Under the pieces are notes generated by a model, which was not told the origin of the DNA, made no database searches, and was given only the letters and a program-made list of their open reading frames with translations. A stretch of 30,229 nucleotides of DNA from Fibrobacteres bacterium CG2_30_45_31 (GTDB lineage: Bacteria > Fibrobacterota > Fibrobacteria > Fibrobacterales > Fibrobacteraceae): NCBI GenBank assembly GCA_001873075.1, contig MNYL01000046.1, forward strand, positions 1 through 30,229, written 5' to 3'. Every line of letters starts with the position of its first letter. The stretch's first letter is position 1. Below, one piece after another: positions 6,011 to 16,300 of this stretch. The translations under genes and the position numbers were made by a program.

Positions 6011-8275
6011 ATGACACCGTCTTTACAAAGCCTTCTTATTTTTGTTCTATACTTGGCCATTCTTTATTCTGTCTACCATTTCGTCTTTAGGAAAAAAGGT
6101 AAGGACCTTTTTGATTTTATTCGTTTCTTTCTGATATGGATAGTGCTGATCGGGGGACTGATATGCTATTTCTTTGGGTATCGGGAACTCCACGGTTTCA
6201 ATATTTCATCTTTCCTTTTATCCCTGTATTCCACAGCGCGGTTGCTCATTCTCGGCAATGACCTGATAGAGATTGAGAAAGTCTTTGAACCCCAGAATCA
6301 TTTTTGGGAACTACATCTTGCGCTTTCACTAGTGATGGCAACCGTTGTTTTTATCTTCGCTGCTGGAATAATACAAATAGGTCTCATTATAACCCGCAAT
6401 AGACGGATGATCCGCAAATCTAGCGCAATAGGAAACAGTTTTTTCCTAGGTATGAATGAGGCTTCGCTGGCCCTAGCAAAGGACATTATCCATACAGAAG
6501 GATCTCAGCGGCTTGTTGTGTTTTTCGGGGTAGACGGTCGCATGACTTCAGAGCAATATAGGGAGGTATCCGTTTTCGGTGCGGCCGTGGTTGGTCAAGA
6601 AAGTTTACTAAACAAACTGAGACTGAAAAGCGAAGAATTTTTGCTTCAGTTCAGCGAGGCGGGAAATCGCAAGGTTGGTGGAAATTCATGCAGTAATGGA
6701 TACCTTGGAAGTTCGCAACTGCTAAACGCGCTCAGGAAAAGAAAAACGGACATATTCCTTTTGTCAGAAGACGGACACAGAAATATCCGTGATGCCAAGG
6801 CTCTGCTGAGCGAACTGAATAACAGTGACATTGGGCAACAGGTGACACTCTTTCTGAGGGCCAGCTTAACTGAACACATGGAGGAAGATCTCCATCGCCG
6901 CTTTTCCGGTAATTTAGGCATTGATGTTCATATCATTGATGATGCGGATATTTCTACGAATCAACTCGTGAGAGATCAGCCTCCTGTTGGCTTTATCCGA
7001 ATTGATACGGAGCATGCCATGGCCTTGGAAAATTTTAATGCCGTTGTCATCGGTTTTGGTTCGCGAGGTTCATCTATTCTCAGAAAGCTGATCGAATCTG
7101 GGCAGTTCATCGGTTCCCATTTCGGAGCCATTGTGATGGATCGCCATCTGGATGAGGTAACGGGTTCTTTCCGTAACAACTACCCAGGAATTTTAGACAA
7201 TTACAATGTCCGGTTCCAGGAGACTACCCTTAATGATGATATCTTCTATGACACACTCAGACAGCATCCCGACTATATGCGTTATGTCGTCATCACGCTG
7301 GATGATCCGGCTATGGGACTCCAAAAGGCCTTGGAAATAGAGAATATTGCGAACAGAATAGGAACTAAATGTCGTATTTTTGTGTATGCCGGAAACGATG
7401 ACGGCCTCGGGGAACTTTACAGGAAGGGAGAACACAGCAATGTAGAGATCTTTGGACGCAACAAAGATGTGTTTACCGGGAAAAATATAATCCGCAATGA
7501 CATTGAGAAGATGGCGCGACTAAACCATGATTTCTATATGGATCACAGCGACAAGAACTGGCAAAACAAACCTTGGCACACCCTCTCCAGAATGAAACAG
7601 ATATCCAATATTGCCTGCATGGAACACACATTGACGAAGCTCCATTTGGTTGGGCTGTCTGCGGAAGATGTACTTCGGTGTAGTTCGGAGGATGAGTTTC
7701 TTCGTCTGCTCGGAAACGAGAGACGGGAAAGTCTCGCCATCACTGAACATCTGCGCTGGAATGCCACCTATTTCATTCTCGGCTGGACCACCTGGAAATT
7801 GGATGACGCTACAGGTGATCAAACGAGTGATGAAATCAGAAAACGGCATGTCTGCCTTGTGGATTGGGAATTTTTGAATACTGTCGGAGAACGTTTCTAC
7901 GAAGTTAAGAAATACGACAGAATCATCGTTGACAAGATATATGCCCAAATCAAAAATGGATATTATCCTCATGGAAGGGAGACTGGAAAAATTGCGGCTT
8001 TGCATAATGGGAAAAGTGTCGGAAAGGATACTATCTCGATCATTAAAAAAGACTGTCTGGAATCCATCGCACAGAGTGTTCACGACACTTGGGTTGCAGG
8101 GCGCACGAAGGAAGGCTGGAAATATGGGAAGATACGTGATGAAATTAATAAGGAACATCCCTCTCTGATTCCTTATGACAGGCTCCCGGAATCTGAAAAG
8201 GATTATGACAGAAAGACTGCCATGACAACCATCCGGTGGTTGTCGGATCATCGATTTCTCCGTAGCGGGAAATGA
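6011..8275 (+). CDS. Membrane protein with Rossmann-like region and C-terminal RyR domain
   Basis: Protein of 754 aa. Three hydrophobic segments (about 4-26, 37-57 and 103-128) anchor the N-terminus in the membrane. The cytoplasmic part includes Rossmann-like strands, notably NAVVIGFGSRGSSILRKL with a glycine motif at 348-353, reminiscent of TrkA-N/RCK domains. Residues about 694-744 match the RyR domain first seen in ryanodine receptors: W-x-x-x-R, GWKYG, HPSLIPYD, LPESEKDYDRK. Such domains occur in bacteria, and I would expect a membrane sensor or effector that responds to a nucleotide; this role is inferred. It is the first plus-strand gene, 173 bp upstream of the SIR2-TIR gene. The ATG at 6011 has only a weak G-rich ribosome site. 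Confidence 0.8.
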   Translation: MTPSLQSLLIFVLYLAILYSVYHFVFRKKGKDLFDFIRFFLIWIVLIGGLICYFFGYRELHGFNISSFLLSLYSTARLLILGNDLIEIEKVFEPQNHFWELHLALSLVMATVVFIFAAGIIQIGLIITRNRRMIRKSSAIGNSFFLGMNEASLALAKDIIHTEGSQRLVVFFGVDGRMTSEQYREVSVFGAAVVGQESLLNKLRLKSEEFLLQFSEAGNRKVGGNSCSNGYLGSSQLLNALRKRKTDIFLLSEDGHRNIRDAKALLSELNNSDIGQQVTLFLRASLTEHMEEDLHRRFSGNLGIDVHIIDDADISTNQLVRDQPPVGFIRIDTEHAMALENFNAVVIGFGSRGSSILRKLIESGQFIGSHFGAIVMDRHLDEVTGSFRNNYPGILDNYNVRFQETTLNDDIFYDTLRQHPDYMRYVVITLDDPAMGLQKALEIENIANRIGTKCRIFVYAGNDDGLGELYRKGEHSNVEIFGRNKDVFTGKNIIRNDIEKMARLNHDFYMDHSDKNWQNKPWHTLSRMKQISNIACMEHTLTKLHLVGLSAEDVLRCSSEDEFLRLLGNERRESLAITEHLRWNATYFILGWTTWKLDDATGDQTSDEIRKRHVCLVDWEFLNTVGERFYEVKKYDRIIVDKIYAQIKNGYYPHGRETGKIAALHNGKSVGKDTISIIKKDCLESIAQSVHDTWVAGRTKEGWKYGKIRDEINKEHPSLIPYDRLPESEKDYDRKTAMTTIRWLSDHRFLRSGK

Positions 8276-8448
8276 ACCAGACAAAGGTTACACAAATGAA
8301 ACAAATAACTTTTATTTTTGACAATAATGTACTTACAAAATAAAAAAAAATAATATTGCCTGTTGAATGATCTTTTACTAACGTATTGCGAAAGGTTAGT
8401 TCTTAAATAGCTTGGCTAAACTAAAAATGAAATAGCAGGAGGGTCAAT
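8276..8448 (+). promoter_or_regulatory. Intergenic region with candidate promoter before the SIR2-TIR gene
   Basis: A TTGACA at 8318-8323 is followed 17 bp later by TAAAAA, a weak -10. Further down, ACTAAC (8377-8382) and GTTAGT (8395-8400) form an inverted repeat that could be an operator or a weak transcript end. The gap suggests the SIR2-TIR, STAND and TIR-WD40 genes can be transcribed separately from the RyR gene. This is sequence-based guesswork only. Confidence 0.3.
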
Positions 8449-9804
8449 ATGCCTTCAAAAGAATTCAAAGAGACATTGTGGCGGATGCTTCTTTCTGAAA
8501 TAGAAAGAGGGCATATTATTCCTATCGTGGGACCGGAACTTCTGATGGTGGAAGTGGATGGGAAATCGATACTTCTTTATGACTGGCTTGCCAAGCAGCT
8601 TGCTGAAAGCCTTGAGATTGATTTGATAAACGGAACGGGTAAACATGATTTGAGTGAAATCATATATAAATACCGATTCCTGCCAAGGGGTAAACCAGCA
8701 GATCCCTATAATGAAGTTTTTGATATTTTGGATGGGATGTCCTTTCCAGTCCCAGAACCACTTCGCATTCTCGCGAGCATAGAACCACTCCGTATTTTCC
8801 TTACAACCACGGTGGATCGTTTGTTGGAAAAAGCGTTGGAAGAAAGCCGGGGCCAAGTGTCCAGCTTGTCTTTTTCCTGTTCGGGACCCGTGGAAGACAT
8901 TGCGTCTGAAGAGAAAAAGTCGGTTGTTTTTCATATGTTCGGAAAGGCAGATCCCGTGCCTACGTTGCCCACGTTTGTGCTGACAGAAGATGATCTTTTG
9001 AAATTCAGCTACAACTGGAATGATCCTGATCGGCGGCCTCCACGTCTTTCTAGTATTTTGCAGAATCGTCAGACGTGTCTTATGATGCTCGGATGCAGTT
9101 ATGAAAATTGGCTTGCCCGTTTTTTCCTTTATGGTCTGCGCCAAGGCTCTCTTTTTGAGTACATACCGCCTAGGGAACTGATAGCAGATGATCATAGTGT
9201 TCTGGATCCTGATTTTTTGTGCTTTTTGTCTCGTTGTAATGCCGATCTTTATCCTAACGGGGATGCCGTTGCCTTTGTCCGGGAACTTGGAAAGCGCTGG
9301 AGGGAGAAGCATCCGCAAGGGTTCCAAACTCAGTCTCTTTCTGCAACGAAAAAAGACCCTGAGAAAAAAGCTGTGTTTCTGAGTTACGCCAGCGAAGACA
9401 AGACCATCGCCAGGCAAACCCGGGATGCTCTGGAAGCTGAAGGCGTTGATGTCTGGTTCGATGAGAAAAAGCTCGAATCCGGAGACCAATATGAAGGTGT
9501 GATTGCGCAGAATATCCAGGATGCATCATTTTTCGTTCCCATAGTGACTCCTAATACTCTTATCCAACAACGTCGTTTTTTTCATTTTGAGTGGAACAAG
9601 GCCATTGAGGAGGCTAAATTCCGGCCAGTCGGAATCCCTTTCATTTTGCCGTTGGTTTCCGGCGATATTGATGTAGACAACATGCTCATTCCCGAGGCAT
9701 TCAGAAAAGTTCACTGGAGCCGTTTCTGTAGCCCGGACAACTTGGGTTTTTTTGTGTCGGAATGCCGTCAGAAAGTTCGCAATCTGAATCGGCTTTCCCA
9801 TTAG
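8449..9804 (+). CDS. SIR2-like domain fused to TIR domain
   Basis: Protein of 451 aa behind a strong AGGAGGG site. Residues about 10-280 resemble the SIR2_2 group: a P-loop-like start IIPIVGPELL, a TTTVDRLLE box (119-127), VVFHMFG with His162, TEDDLLKF, and LMMLGCSYENWLARF. The Asn of the usual TTN-x-D box is Thr121 here and the first glycine loop is degenerate, so NAD cleavage by this half is doubtful. Residues 307-440 are a TIR domain: AVFLSYASEDK, GVDVWFDEKKLESGD, and a HFEWNKAI box with Glu381 as the candidate NADase residue. In Thoeris, ThsA pairs SIR2 with SLOG; here SIR2 is paired with TIR. The STAND gene starts 9 bp downstream, so they are likely co-expressed. Confidence 0.88.
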   Translation: MPSKEFKETLWRMLLSEIERGHIIPIVGPELLMVEVDGKSILLYDWLAKQLAESLEIDLINGTGKHDLSEIIYKYRFLPRGKPADPYNEVFDILDGMSFPVPEPLRILASIEPLRIFLTTTVDRLLEKALEESRGQVSSLSFSCSGPVEDIASEEKKSVVFHMFGKADPVPTLPTFVLTEDDLLKFSYNWNDPDRRPPRLSSILQNRQTCLMMLGCSYENWLARFFLYGLRQGSLFEYIPPRELIADDHSVLDPDFLCFLSRCNADLYPNGDAVAFVRELGKRWREKHPQGFQTQSLSATKKDPEKKAVFLSYASEDKTIARQTRDALEAEGVDVWFDEKKLESGDQYEGVIAQNIQDASFFVPIVTPNTLIQQRRFFHFEWNKAIEEAKFRPVGIPFILPLVSGDIDVDNMLIPEAFRKVHWSRFCSPDNLGFFVSECRQKVRNLNRLSH

Positions 9805-9813
9805 GATGGAGCC

Positions 9814-12800
9814 ATGATCAATCAGGAATTATCTGCTATTCGTCCCTGGCCGGGACTCGCTTCTTATACAGTTCATGACGGGGCTCTCTTTCATGGACGT
9901 GATGCCGAAATTCAGGAAATTGTGGAACGACTGTCAAACGCCACGTTTGTGTGTCTCTACGGTCCTTCGGGGGTCGGGAAGTCATCCATTCTCCAGGCTG
10001 GGGTGGGAACGGCCGTTCGCGAAACGGACGGGTTCCCCGTGTTTATCCGGCTCAATCACAGTCAGGAGGCTTCGTCCCTGTATGTTCAGGTTTCTCAGGC
10101 CCTTCTGACAGCGGCAAGGGAAGCCGGCTTGGACACGGAAGTTCTTGCTCCCGCTTTTGATTTCTTCCCGGAGGAAACTCTCTGGGAACTGCTGCATCGC
10201 CATGTATTCTGGACGTCTAGAAATTACCAGGTTCGGCCGATATTGATTTTCGATCAGTTCGAAGAACTGTTCACGTTGTCCGGTTCCACTGAAAAAATAC
10301 GGTTTTGTATTCAGGAATTGGGAGATCTTGCGGAAAATGCGCCACCGCAAAAACTTCAATCCAAGCTGCGGGAAACGGGAACATGTCTTTCTTATGCTTC
10401 TGAAAAGGCGGATTACCGAATTTTAATCACTCTACGTGAAGATTTTCTTGCACAGTTTGAAATGGCAACCCAAGGTATTCCTGCATTTCGGCGGAATCGC
10501 ATTGCTTTGCGGCCTCTGAGTGGTACCCAAGCCTTGAACATCGTGAAGAAGTCCGGTGATGCCATCGTGGATGCTGAGACAGCGGAAGTTATCGTGGATG
10601 CGGTCACTTCTATGGGAGAAGAACTGAAGGGAATGATCCTTCCACTGGAAGAACGGATAGTGGAACCGTCTCTTCTTTCGCTTCTCTGTTGCGAGCTGAA
10701 TGAACAGCGCATTGCCGCTGGGACGGAGCGCATTACAGTGGATCAGGTGAAAAAGCAAGGGAAAGACATCCTTCGCAACTTTTATCATTCCAGCATGTCA
10801 TCGGTATCTTCGGCAACAGCAGAATTTCTTGAGGACCGGCTTCTCACTGAATCTGGCTATCGCAATGCGGTTGCCTTGGAGGATCTTTCCGCTGCCGGGA
10901 TTCCTCGTAGTGAACTGGACTATCTTGTGAATCAACGCCTCCTGCACATGGAGGAACGACAGGGGCTTCCCTGGGTGGAATTCAGCCACGACATCCTCAC
11001 CAAGGTGGCGATGGACAGCCGTAATGAACGGCGATCAAAAAAAACGCTTGAAAAAGAACGGCAGAATTTGCTGCTTCTGGAGAAGGAACGTCACAGACAG
11101 AAAAAACGGATGCTCATACTGCAGGTCGTCCTGATTGCCGTACTGGCTCTCATGGTCGGAATTTCCTGGACCGTATATGATTTTTATTTCAGAGTCCATC
11201 GGGATAACTTCGCCTATGTCGTCAAACGCAATGGATTCTTTGAAGGACGGGGAGCACTCTCCCAGGACCAGATGCGCCATCGCTGGGTCCATTACGAACT
11301 TTCCCGGCGAGGAAGGTATGTCTTTCCATTCAAAGCAAAGCCCTATGAAAAAATGCGCGCATTGGATCCGGACGGAAACCTGACGGTAAATCACGGAATA
11401 AGAACCTATCTGACCAGTTCCTGGGATGAGAAGGACTCTGCCACCTATAACAGAGACAACTGGAAAAAACTGAAAACCGTCTGCCAGTGGCGTCTGGTGA
11501 CCGATGCGAACGGCCTTCCCGCGAGCGAACAAGGGCTGGACAAGAAAGGATCCGTCATCTTCAATTTCGTCTATGTGAGCCATGCCGATTCCGGTTCCTT
11601 CAGAACAGCAATATGCCGATATTTTGATGGCTACGGGCTGCCTTTCCTTCAGACCAGATCAGGAGCCGAGATACTCAGAATCACTTACGGGAAGAACGGA
11701 TATGAACAACTCATTGAAACGTTTGACCATGCAGGGAATCCCTGCCCCAACCAGTGGGGCTCCTATGCTTTGAGCTCCAAATACAATGCGCAGGGATTTG
11801 AAACGGAAGAGATGTCTTTGAATGCTTTTGGCGAACCAATGATTGATAGTGCCGGAAACTGCGGGCAGCGAATAACTTATGATGATAAAGGCAATGTGTT
11901 GCGGTGGGAAAGTCTTGACACACAAAAGCAGCTCCGCAATGTAAAAGATGGCTTTGCCATCGTAAAATGGCGCTATGACCCCTATGGAAACCAAATTGAA
12001 GCCCGTTATTATGATAAGGACACAAATGCCATAGTGACTGATGGCTCTCATAAAACCACTTGTCGCTATGAAAAGGGCCGAAACGTGGAAGTCCATTTTT
12101 TCCTCGCCGATGGGAAATCCCCGGCGGATGATTCTTCTAAAGACTTTTGGGGTCATGTTCTGTCCCGTTTTGATTCCAAAGGAAATCTTCTGCAACGTGA
12201 ATGGCTGGATGCAAAGGGCCGGATCAGAAGCAGACTTCAGTATACTTACGATACCGCAGACATAGTCACATGGGAGTTGAATGAAGACTTGAAACAGGGA
12301 CAGCTACGCAGAACCTATGAATATAAAGTCTGGAGGAATGCTGCGGATAAAGACACCCTGACATCGTGGATGAATTATGACAGTGCTAGTGCACAGCAAA
12401 GTGTCACATTGGAGCATCAGTCCTGGGATGCGGCGGGAAACGAAATTGAGAGATCCTGGTTCAATGGGAAAAAACAACCGATTCTGCATCAGGAGGCATC
12501 TGATGAAATTTCCTATCACCGCATGGAAATCCGCATCGAACCGGGCGATACGGCGACATGGACAACCACTTATTATGGACTGGATGAAAAGCCTGTAAAG
12601 GGAGCCGAGATCCAAGTTCAGAAAAAAGCGGATAGCCTCGTTGTTGAAAAGCAATTCTTTACGGATTCGCTAGTTTTTCTCAGAGGATGGCAGTGGGCCT
12701 ATGATGAGCATCGCCGCATCCATTCGGAAACCATGGTGGGAGTTTCCGGGAAACCCATCTGGGGAAAAAACTATCAGACGATAGAAACGGCCTATCCTCT

Positions 12801-13305
12801 TGAAGGAGATTTCTCCTATGTTATGTATGCCGGCTTGACAGAACTCGGCGAACCCGGCCTGATAAAAGAGGACACGAATGCCTATCATTTATGGAACAAG
12901 GTCGAGTCTACCTATTACGCTCTAGATGGCCAAAAACTGGATACCAACGGCAAGGTGGCGTACTATAAATCGCTCTCCTTCGTGGTACAGTTGAATCTTC
13001 TAAAATATCGCTGCATCGAGGATTCGCTTGGCATAGAGGATGGGGATATTCTTGTCGCGTATGGCGACTGGAAATATAAGCCCGGATCTGATTTCAGGCC
13101 ATTAGAATTTGCATGGGAAAAGCTCAAAAATTCATCTAAGTCCATTGTGGTGGCTCGGCTCGTTCCATCTGAAAAACGGATGATATTGAAAAAATTTGAG
13201 TTGCCCCCCGGATTGAGTGGTTTGAGGCGTCGTTCAATACCATACACCCCCCAGCAATATAAACGTCTGATGGACGCCCTTGACGGAGAGAAGAAAAAGA
13301 ATTGA
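9814..13305 (+). CDS. Membrane STAND (nSTAND1-like) NTPase with C-terminal repeat and PDZ-like region
   Basis: Protein of 1163 aa. It opens with RPWPGLASYTVHDGALFHGR, the usual entry of this STAND clade, then Walker A GPSGVGKS (50-57), Walker B ILIFDQFEE (143-151) and the sensor-like TLREDF (206-211). A helical/winged-helix region runs to about 400. A charged coiled coil (402-431) precedes a single membrane segment (433-455), with Lys/Arg on its N-terminal side. This predicts a cytoplasmic NTPase and periplasmic C-terminus. The C-terminal 700 residues are beta-rich and repetitive, with YD-like units (TYDDKGNVL, RYDPYGNQIEARYYD). They end in a PDZ-like segment (SLGIEDGDILVAYG, about 1077-1150). 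STAND NTPases oligomerise on sensing a ligand and activate effectors; the SIR2-TIR protein encoded next door is the obvious partner. Confidence 0.85.
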   Translation: MINQELSAIRPWPGLASYTVHDGALFHGRDAEIQEIVERLSNATFVCLYGPSGVGKSSILQAGVGTAVRETDGFPVFIRLNHSQEASSLYVQVSQALLTAAREAGLDTEVLAPAFDFFPEETLWELLHRHVFWTSRNYQVRPILIFDQFEELFTLSGSTEKIRFCIQELGDLAENAPPQKLQSKLRETGTCLSYASEKADYRILITLREDFLAQFEMATQGIPAFRRNRIALRPLSGTQALNIVKKSGDAIVDAETAEVIVDAVTSMGEELKGMILPLEERIVEPSLLSLLCCELNEQRIAAGTERITVDQVKKQGKDILRNFYHSSMSSVSSATAEFLEDRLLTESGYRNAVALEDLSAAGIPRSELDYLVNQRLLHMEERQGLPWVEFSHDILTKVAMDSRNERRSKKTLEKERQNLLLLEKERHRQKKRMLILQVVLIAVLALMVGISWTVYDFYFRVHRDNFAYVVKRNGFFEGRGALSQDQMRHRWVHYELSRRGRYVFPFKAKPYEKMRALDPDGNLTVNHGIRTYLTSSWDEKDSATYNRDNWKKLKTVCQWRLVTDANGLPASEQGLDKKGSVIFNFVYVSHADSGSFRTAICRYFDGYGLPFLQTRSGAEILRITYGKNGYEQLIETFDHAGNPCPNQWGSYALSSKYNAQGFETEEMSLNAFGEPMIDSAGNCGQRITYDDKGNVLRWESLDTQKQLRNVKDGFAIVKWRYDPYGNQIEARYYDKDTNAIVTDGSHKTTCRYEKGRNVEVHFFLADGKSPADDSSKDFWGHVLSRFDSKGNLLQREWLDAKGRIRSRLQYTYDTADIVTWELNEDLKQGQLRRTYEYKVWRNAADKDTLTSWMNYDSASAQQSVTLEHQSWDAAGNEIERSWFNGKKQPILHQEASDEISYHRMEIRIEPGDTATWTTTYYGLDEKPVKGAEIQVQKKADSLVVEKQFFTDSLVFLRGWQWAYDEHRRIHSETMVGVSGKPIWGKNYQTIETAYPLEGDFSYVMYAGLTELGEPGLIKEDTNAYHLWNKVESTYYALDGQKLDTNGKVAYYKSLSFVVQLNLLKYRCIEDSLGIEDGDILVAYGDWKYKPGSDFRPLEFAWEKLKNSSKSIVVARLVPSEKRMILKKFELPPGLSGLRRRSIPYTPQQYKRLMDALDGEKKKN

Positions 13306-13365
13306 TCCTGAATCGTGTGGCAGACTCCGCCATCAAACAGTTGATTATTAAAATTATGAGGATAT

Positions 13366-16300
13366 ATGTCAGAACAGAATCAATATGACGCATTTATTAG
13401 TTACTCCCGGAAAGATATAGAAGTTGCAGCGTGGTTCCAGAAAGAGATGGAAAAACTTCGCGTTCCAAAAGCTTTGCCTTATCCTGCCGGGATGGAACCT
13501 TTGCCCAGAAAATTGCGCCTCTTCCGTGACCAAACGGATCTGGGAGTTCGCTCCAATAGTTTTTTTGAAGGCCTTAGTGCGAATCTGGCAAAATCCCGCG
13601 ATCTCATTCTTCTTTGCTCTCCTCATGTGCTCCAAAACAATTCGGAGGGGCTGAACTATATTGATTGGGAAATTCGGGAGTTCATTCGAATCCATGGAGT
13701 GGAATATGCGAAGAACCATATTCTCCCAGTAATTATTTATGGCAAGATTCAATCTGGTGATTCACGGGAAGCCTGCATTCCCACAGCTTTAAATGATCTC
13801 GGTGTTGATTTCCGCCAGCGCAATCTTCCGGTACTTGGAAGTCCTGAAATTTCAAGGGTTTCTAAAAACGATAAAGAACATGTCTTACTTCAGTGCTTGT
13901 CTTATTTAGCAAGGGTAGAGACGAATATTGTTGACAATCGTTTCCAGAAGGAGCGCCGCCGCACAATGCAACGGTGGCTTTTGTTAGCTGGTGCCGTGAT
14001 ACTTGCTTTATCTGGATTAGCAATTTGGGCTCTTGTCGAAAAGGATAAAACCAGCGAAACACTTTCTGAATCCTATTTCCAGGAAGCGTCCCGACTGATT
14101 GATGAGCACCAGGCAGGCTTGGCCTTGGCCTATCTCGCCGCCAGTATGGACAGTAAAAACAATAATGCCGCCTATCAACGTTTTTCTGGACTTATGAAAA
14201 ATCGATCCTGGCTGGTTCAGTTGGATACTCTTGCTTCATCACCACATTCAGGAATTCATATAGCTTGGTCCAATCGTCAGGAAAAAGAGGCTGTTTTTTC
14301 TTTAGAGGATTCTGCACAAGGAAAAGGGACTCTTTCCATTTATCAGTTAGACCCGTCTAGACCACCTGTTTCCATTTCAGTAAAAAATTTTCGTACCGGA
14401 ATTTTTTCTCCAGATGGTCAAAGCCTGCTTACTTTACATGGAGTCGCGCCGGAGCAGATTTGTAAACGCTGGAACGTCTCCACCGGAGAATTCAGCGATT
14501 CACTCCTTTTGTCCGACGGCTCTGTACCTGTTTTTTTGTCCTCTTCTGCTAGTTATGCTCTGCTTTTAACAAGCGATCAGAAGACAATCCGCCTAGTGTC
14601 TATGAAAGATGGAAGCATTCGATTTGAGCAAACTGTAACAAGTGGCTGGGAGTGGAATAAATTTGCTTTTGATGAAAAAGAAAAGATCTTGGCTTTTGGT
14701 GTTAAACGTGAGCTTAATTTTCAGCATTTAAATGAAATGTCGGCATCAGAATTTGCTTTCCAGACGATTGACATTGCATCCGGTTCTATTTTGGCTCAGA
14801 TTCATGGGGCTGGTATTTTATCGGATTGGGTTTTGTCTCCTGATGGGGTACATTTAGCCTATAGTTATTCCACGGGACGTCCCGATGACTGGCTTCTGGT
14901 TAATCAGGATCTGTCAAGCGGGAAGCCATCCTGGACGCTTCCTTTGAAGGCCTGCCAGCGTTTACTGTTTAATCCGGATGGCATTCACTTAGCTGCAGAT
15001 CTTGGAACGTTTGGCGTTGAGATCCATAATGTCTATAGAGATTCGGAATCAAAGATCCATATCGATCTTTCCTCGCCTGTAAAAAACTGGACGTTTAGCC
15101 ATGATGGTCGCCGTTTGGCAATTACAACGGAGCAAGCTTCGCTTTGCGTTTTTAATGTCCGTGATGGAAGCGAAGCTGTGGAAAGGCGCCTCTTGAATAC
15201 GGATGTTTATGGAATTCAGTTTTCGAAGACAAATCGTATTTTGACAGTGAATACAGGGAATGGGGAAAAAAGCTTTGCTTTGCAAGTCAGTCCCGTTGGC
15301 GTTCAGACTATTATGTCTAAATGGTCTCCCAGCGTTTTGATGAATGTATTTGTGGAAAAAAACTCATCTGCCTTCGCGTTTATTCTTGGAAGTTACAGCT
15401 CGGGAACCATTCTGGAAATGCATGGAATGGTCGATAGTTTTCCAGATTCCATTCGACAATTAAAGCTTTCGGAAACTCCGAATTGCGGTGCTTTTTCTCC
15501 TGACGGTCGATTTTTGGTTCTGGGATCGGGTAAAAAAACAGATGAAAATGGAACCGGGCAGTTGGATGTTTATAAAATTTCAGAGGGAACACTATGGCAA
15601 CCTCAAAAATGGGAAAAATGGGTCAGTGAAAAGGCTCCGTTTGCGGTTACGCAAATTTCCTTTAGTCCAGACGGGAAACGAATTCTGGTAAATTCCAATA
15701 CCTTGCAGAAAGCCGCACAAAAGGCTCTAGTCTACGATATGCAGGCATTGGCAAAGCCTGTCTTTTCACTGAACCATGGAGGAACAGTCTCTCAGGCTGC
15801 TTTTACTCCGGACGGGAAATATGTGATTACAGCAGGTTCGGACAGAATGCTTAAAGGCTGGGACATCGCGTCTGGAAACATGCTCTGGAAGCAGGAATTG
15901 GAATCTTTTCCATCGGCACTGGCAATTTCCAGCCAGGGAAAAATTGCGTGCGGGATGCGGCTTCTCCATGCAAATGGGCGCGTTCAGATTTTCGCAGAAA
16001 ATGGAAAACCGGAATGGTCTTCCAGGGTTTTGCGTAATGGAGTCAATCAGTTAGACTTCAACGGAAAAGGGTCTTTATTGGGAGTCGCCTTTTTCAATCG
16101 TGAGGCTTTGATTTTTGATGTTTCCAGCGGTCGTATTCGCTCGCAAGATCTCGTTCAGGAAGGGGATATCACCAGTATGCGTTTCTGGTCCGATTCCGAT
16201 CAGGACATCTTATGCATTGGGGGGAAAACTGAAAACAATTTAGGTTTTGTGGAATATTGGGATCCCGCCACCTCAAAAAAGATCGGGGATATCACCAGAC

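Noticed and set aside
10432..13247. Several minus-strand frames under the STAND gene
   Set aside because: All are shadows of the long plus-strand STAND coding sequence and none carry recognisable motifs.
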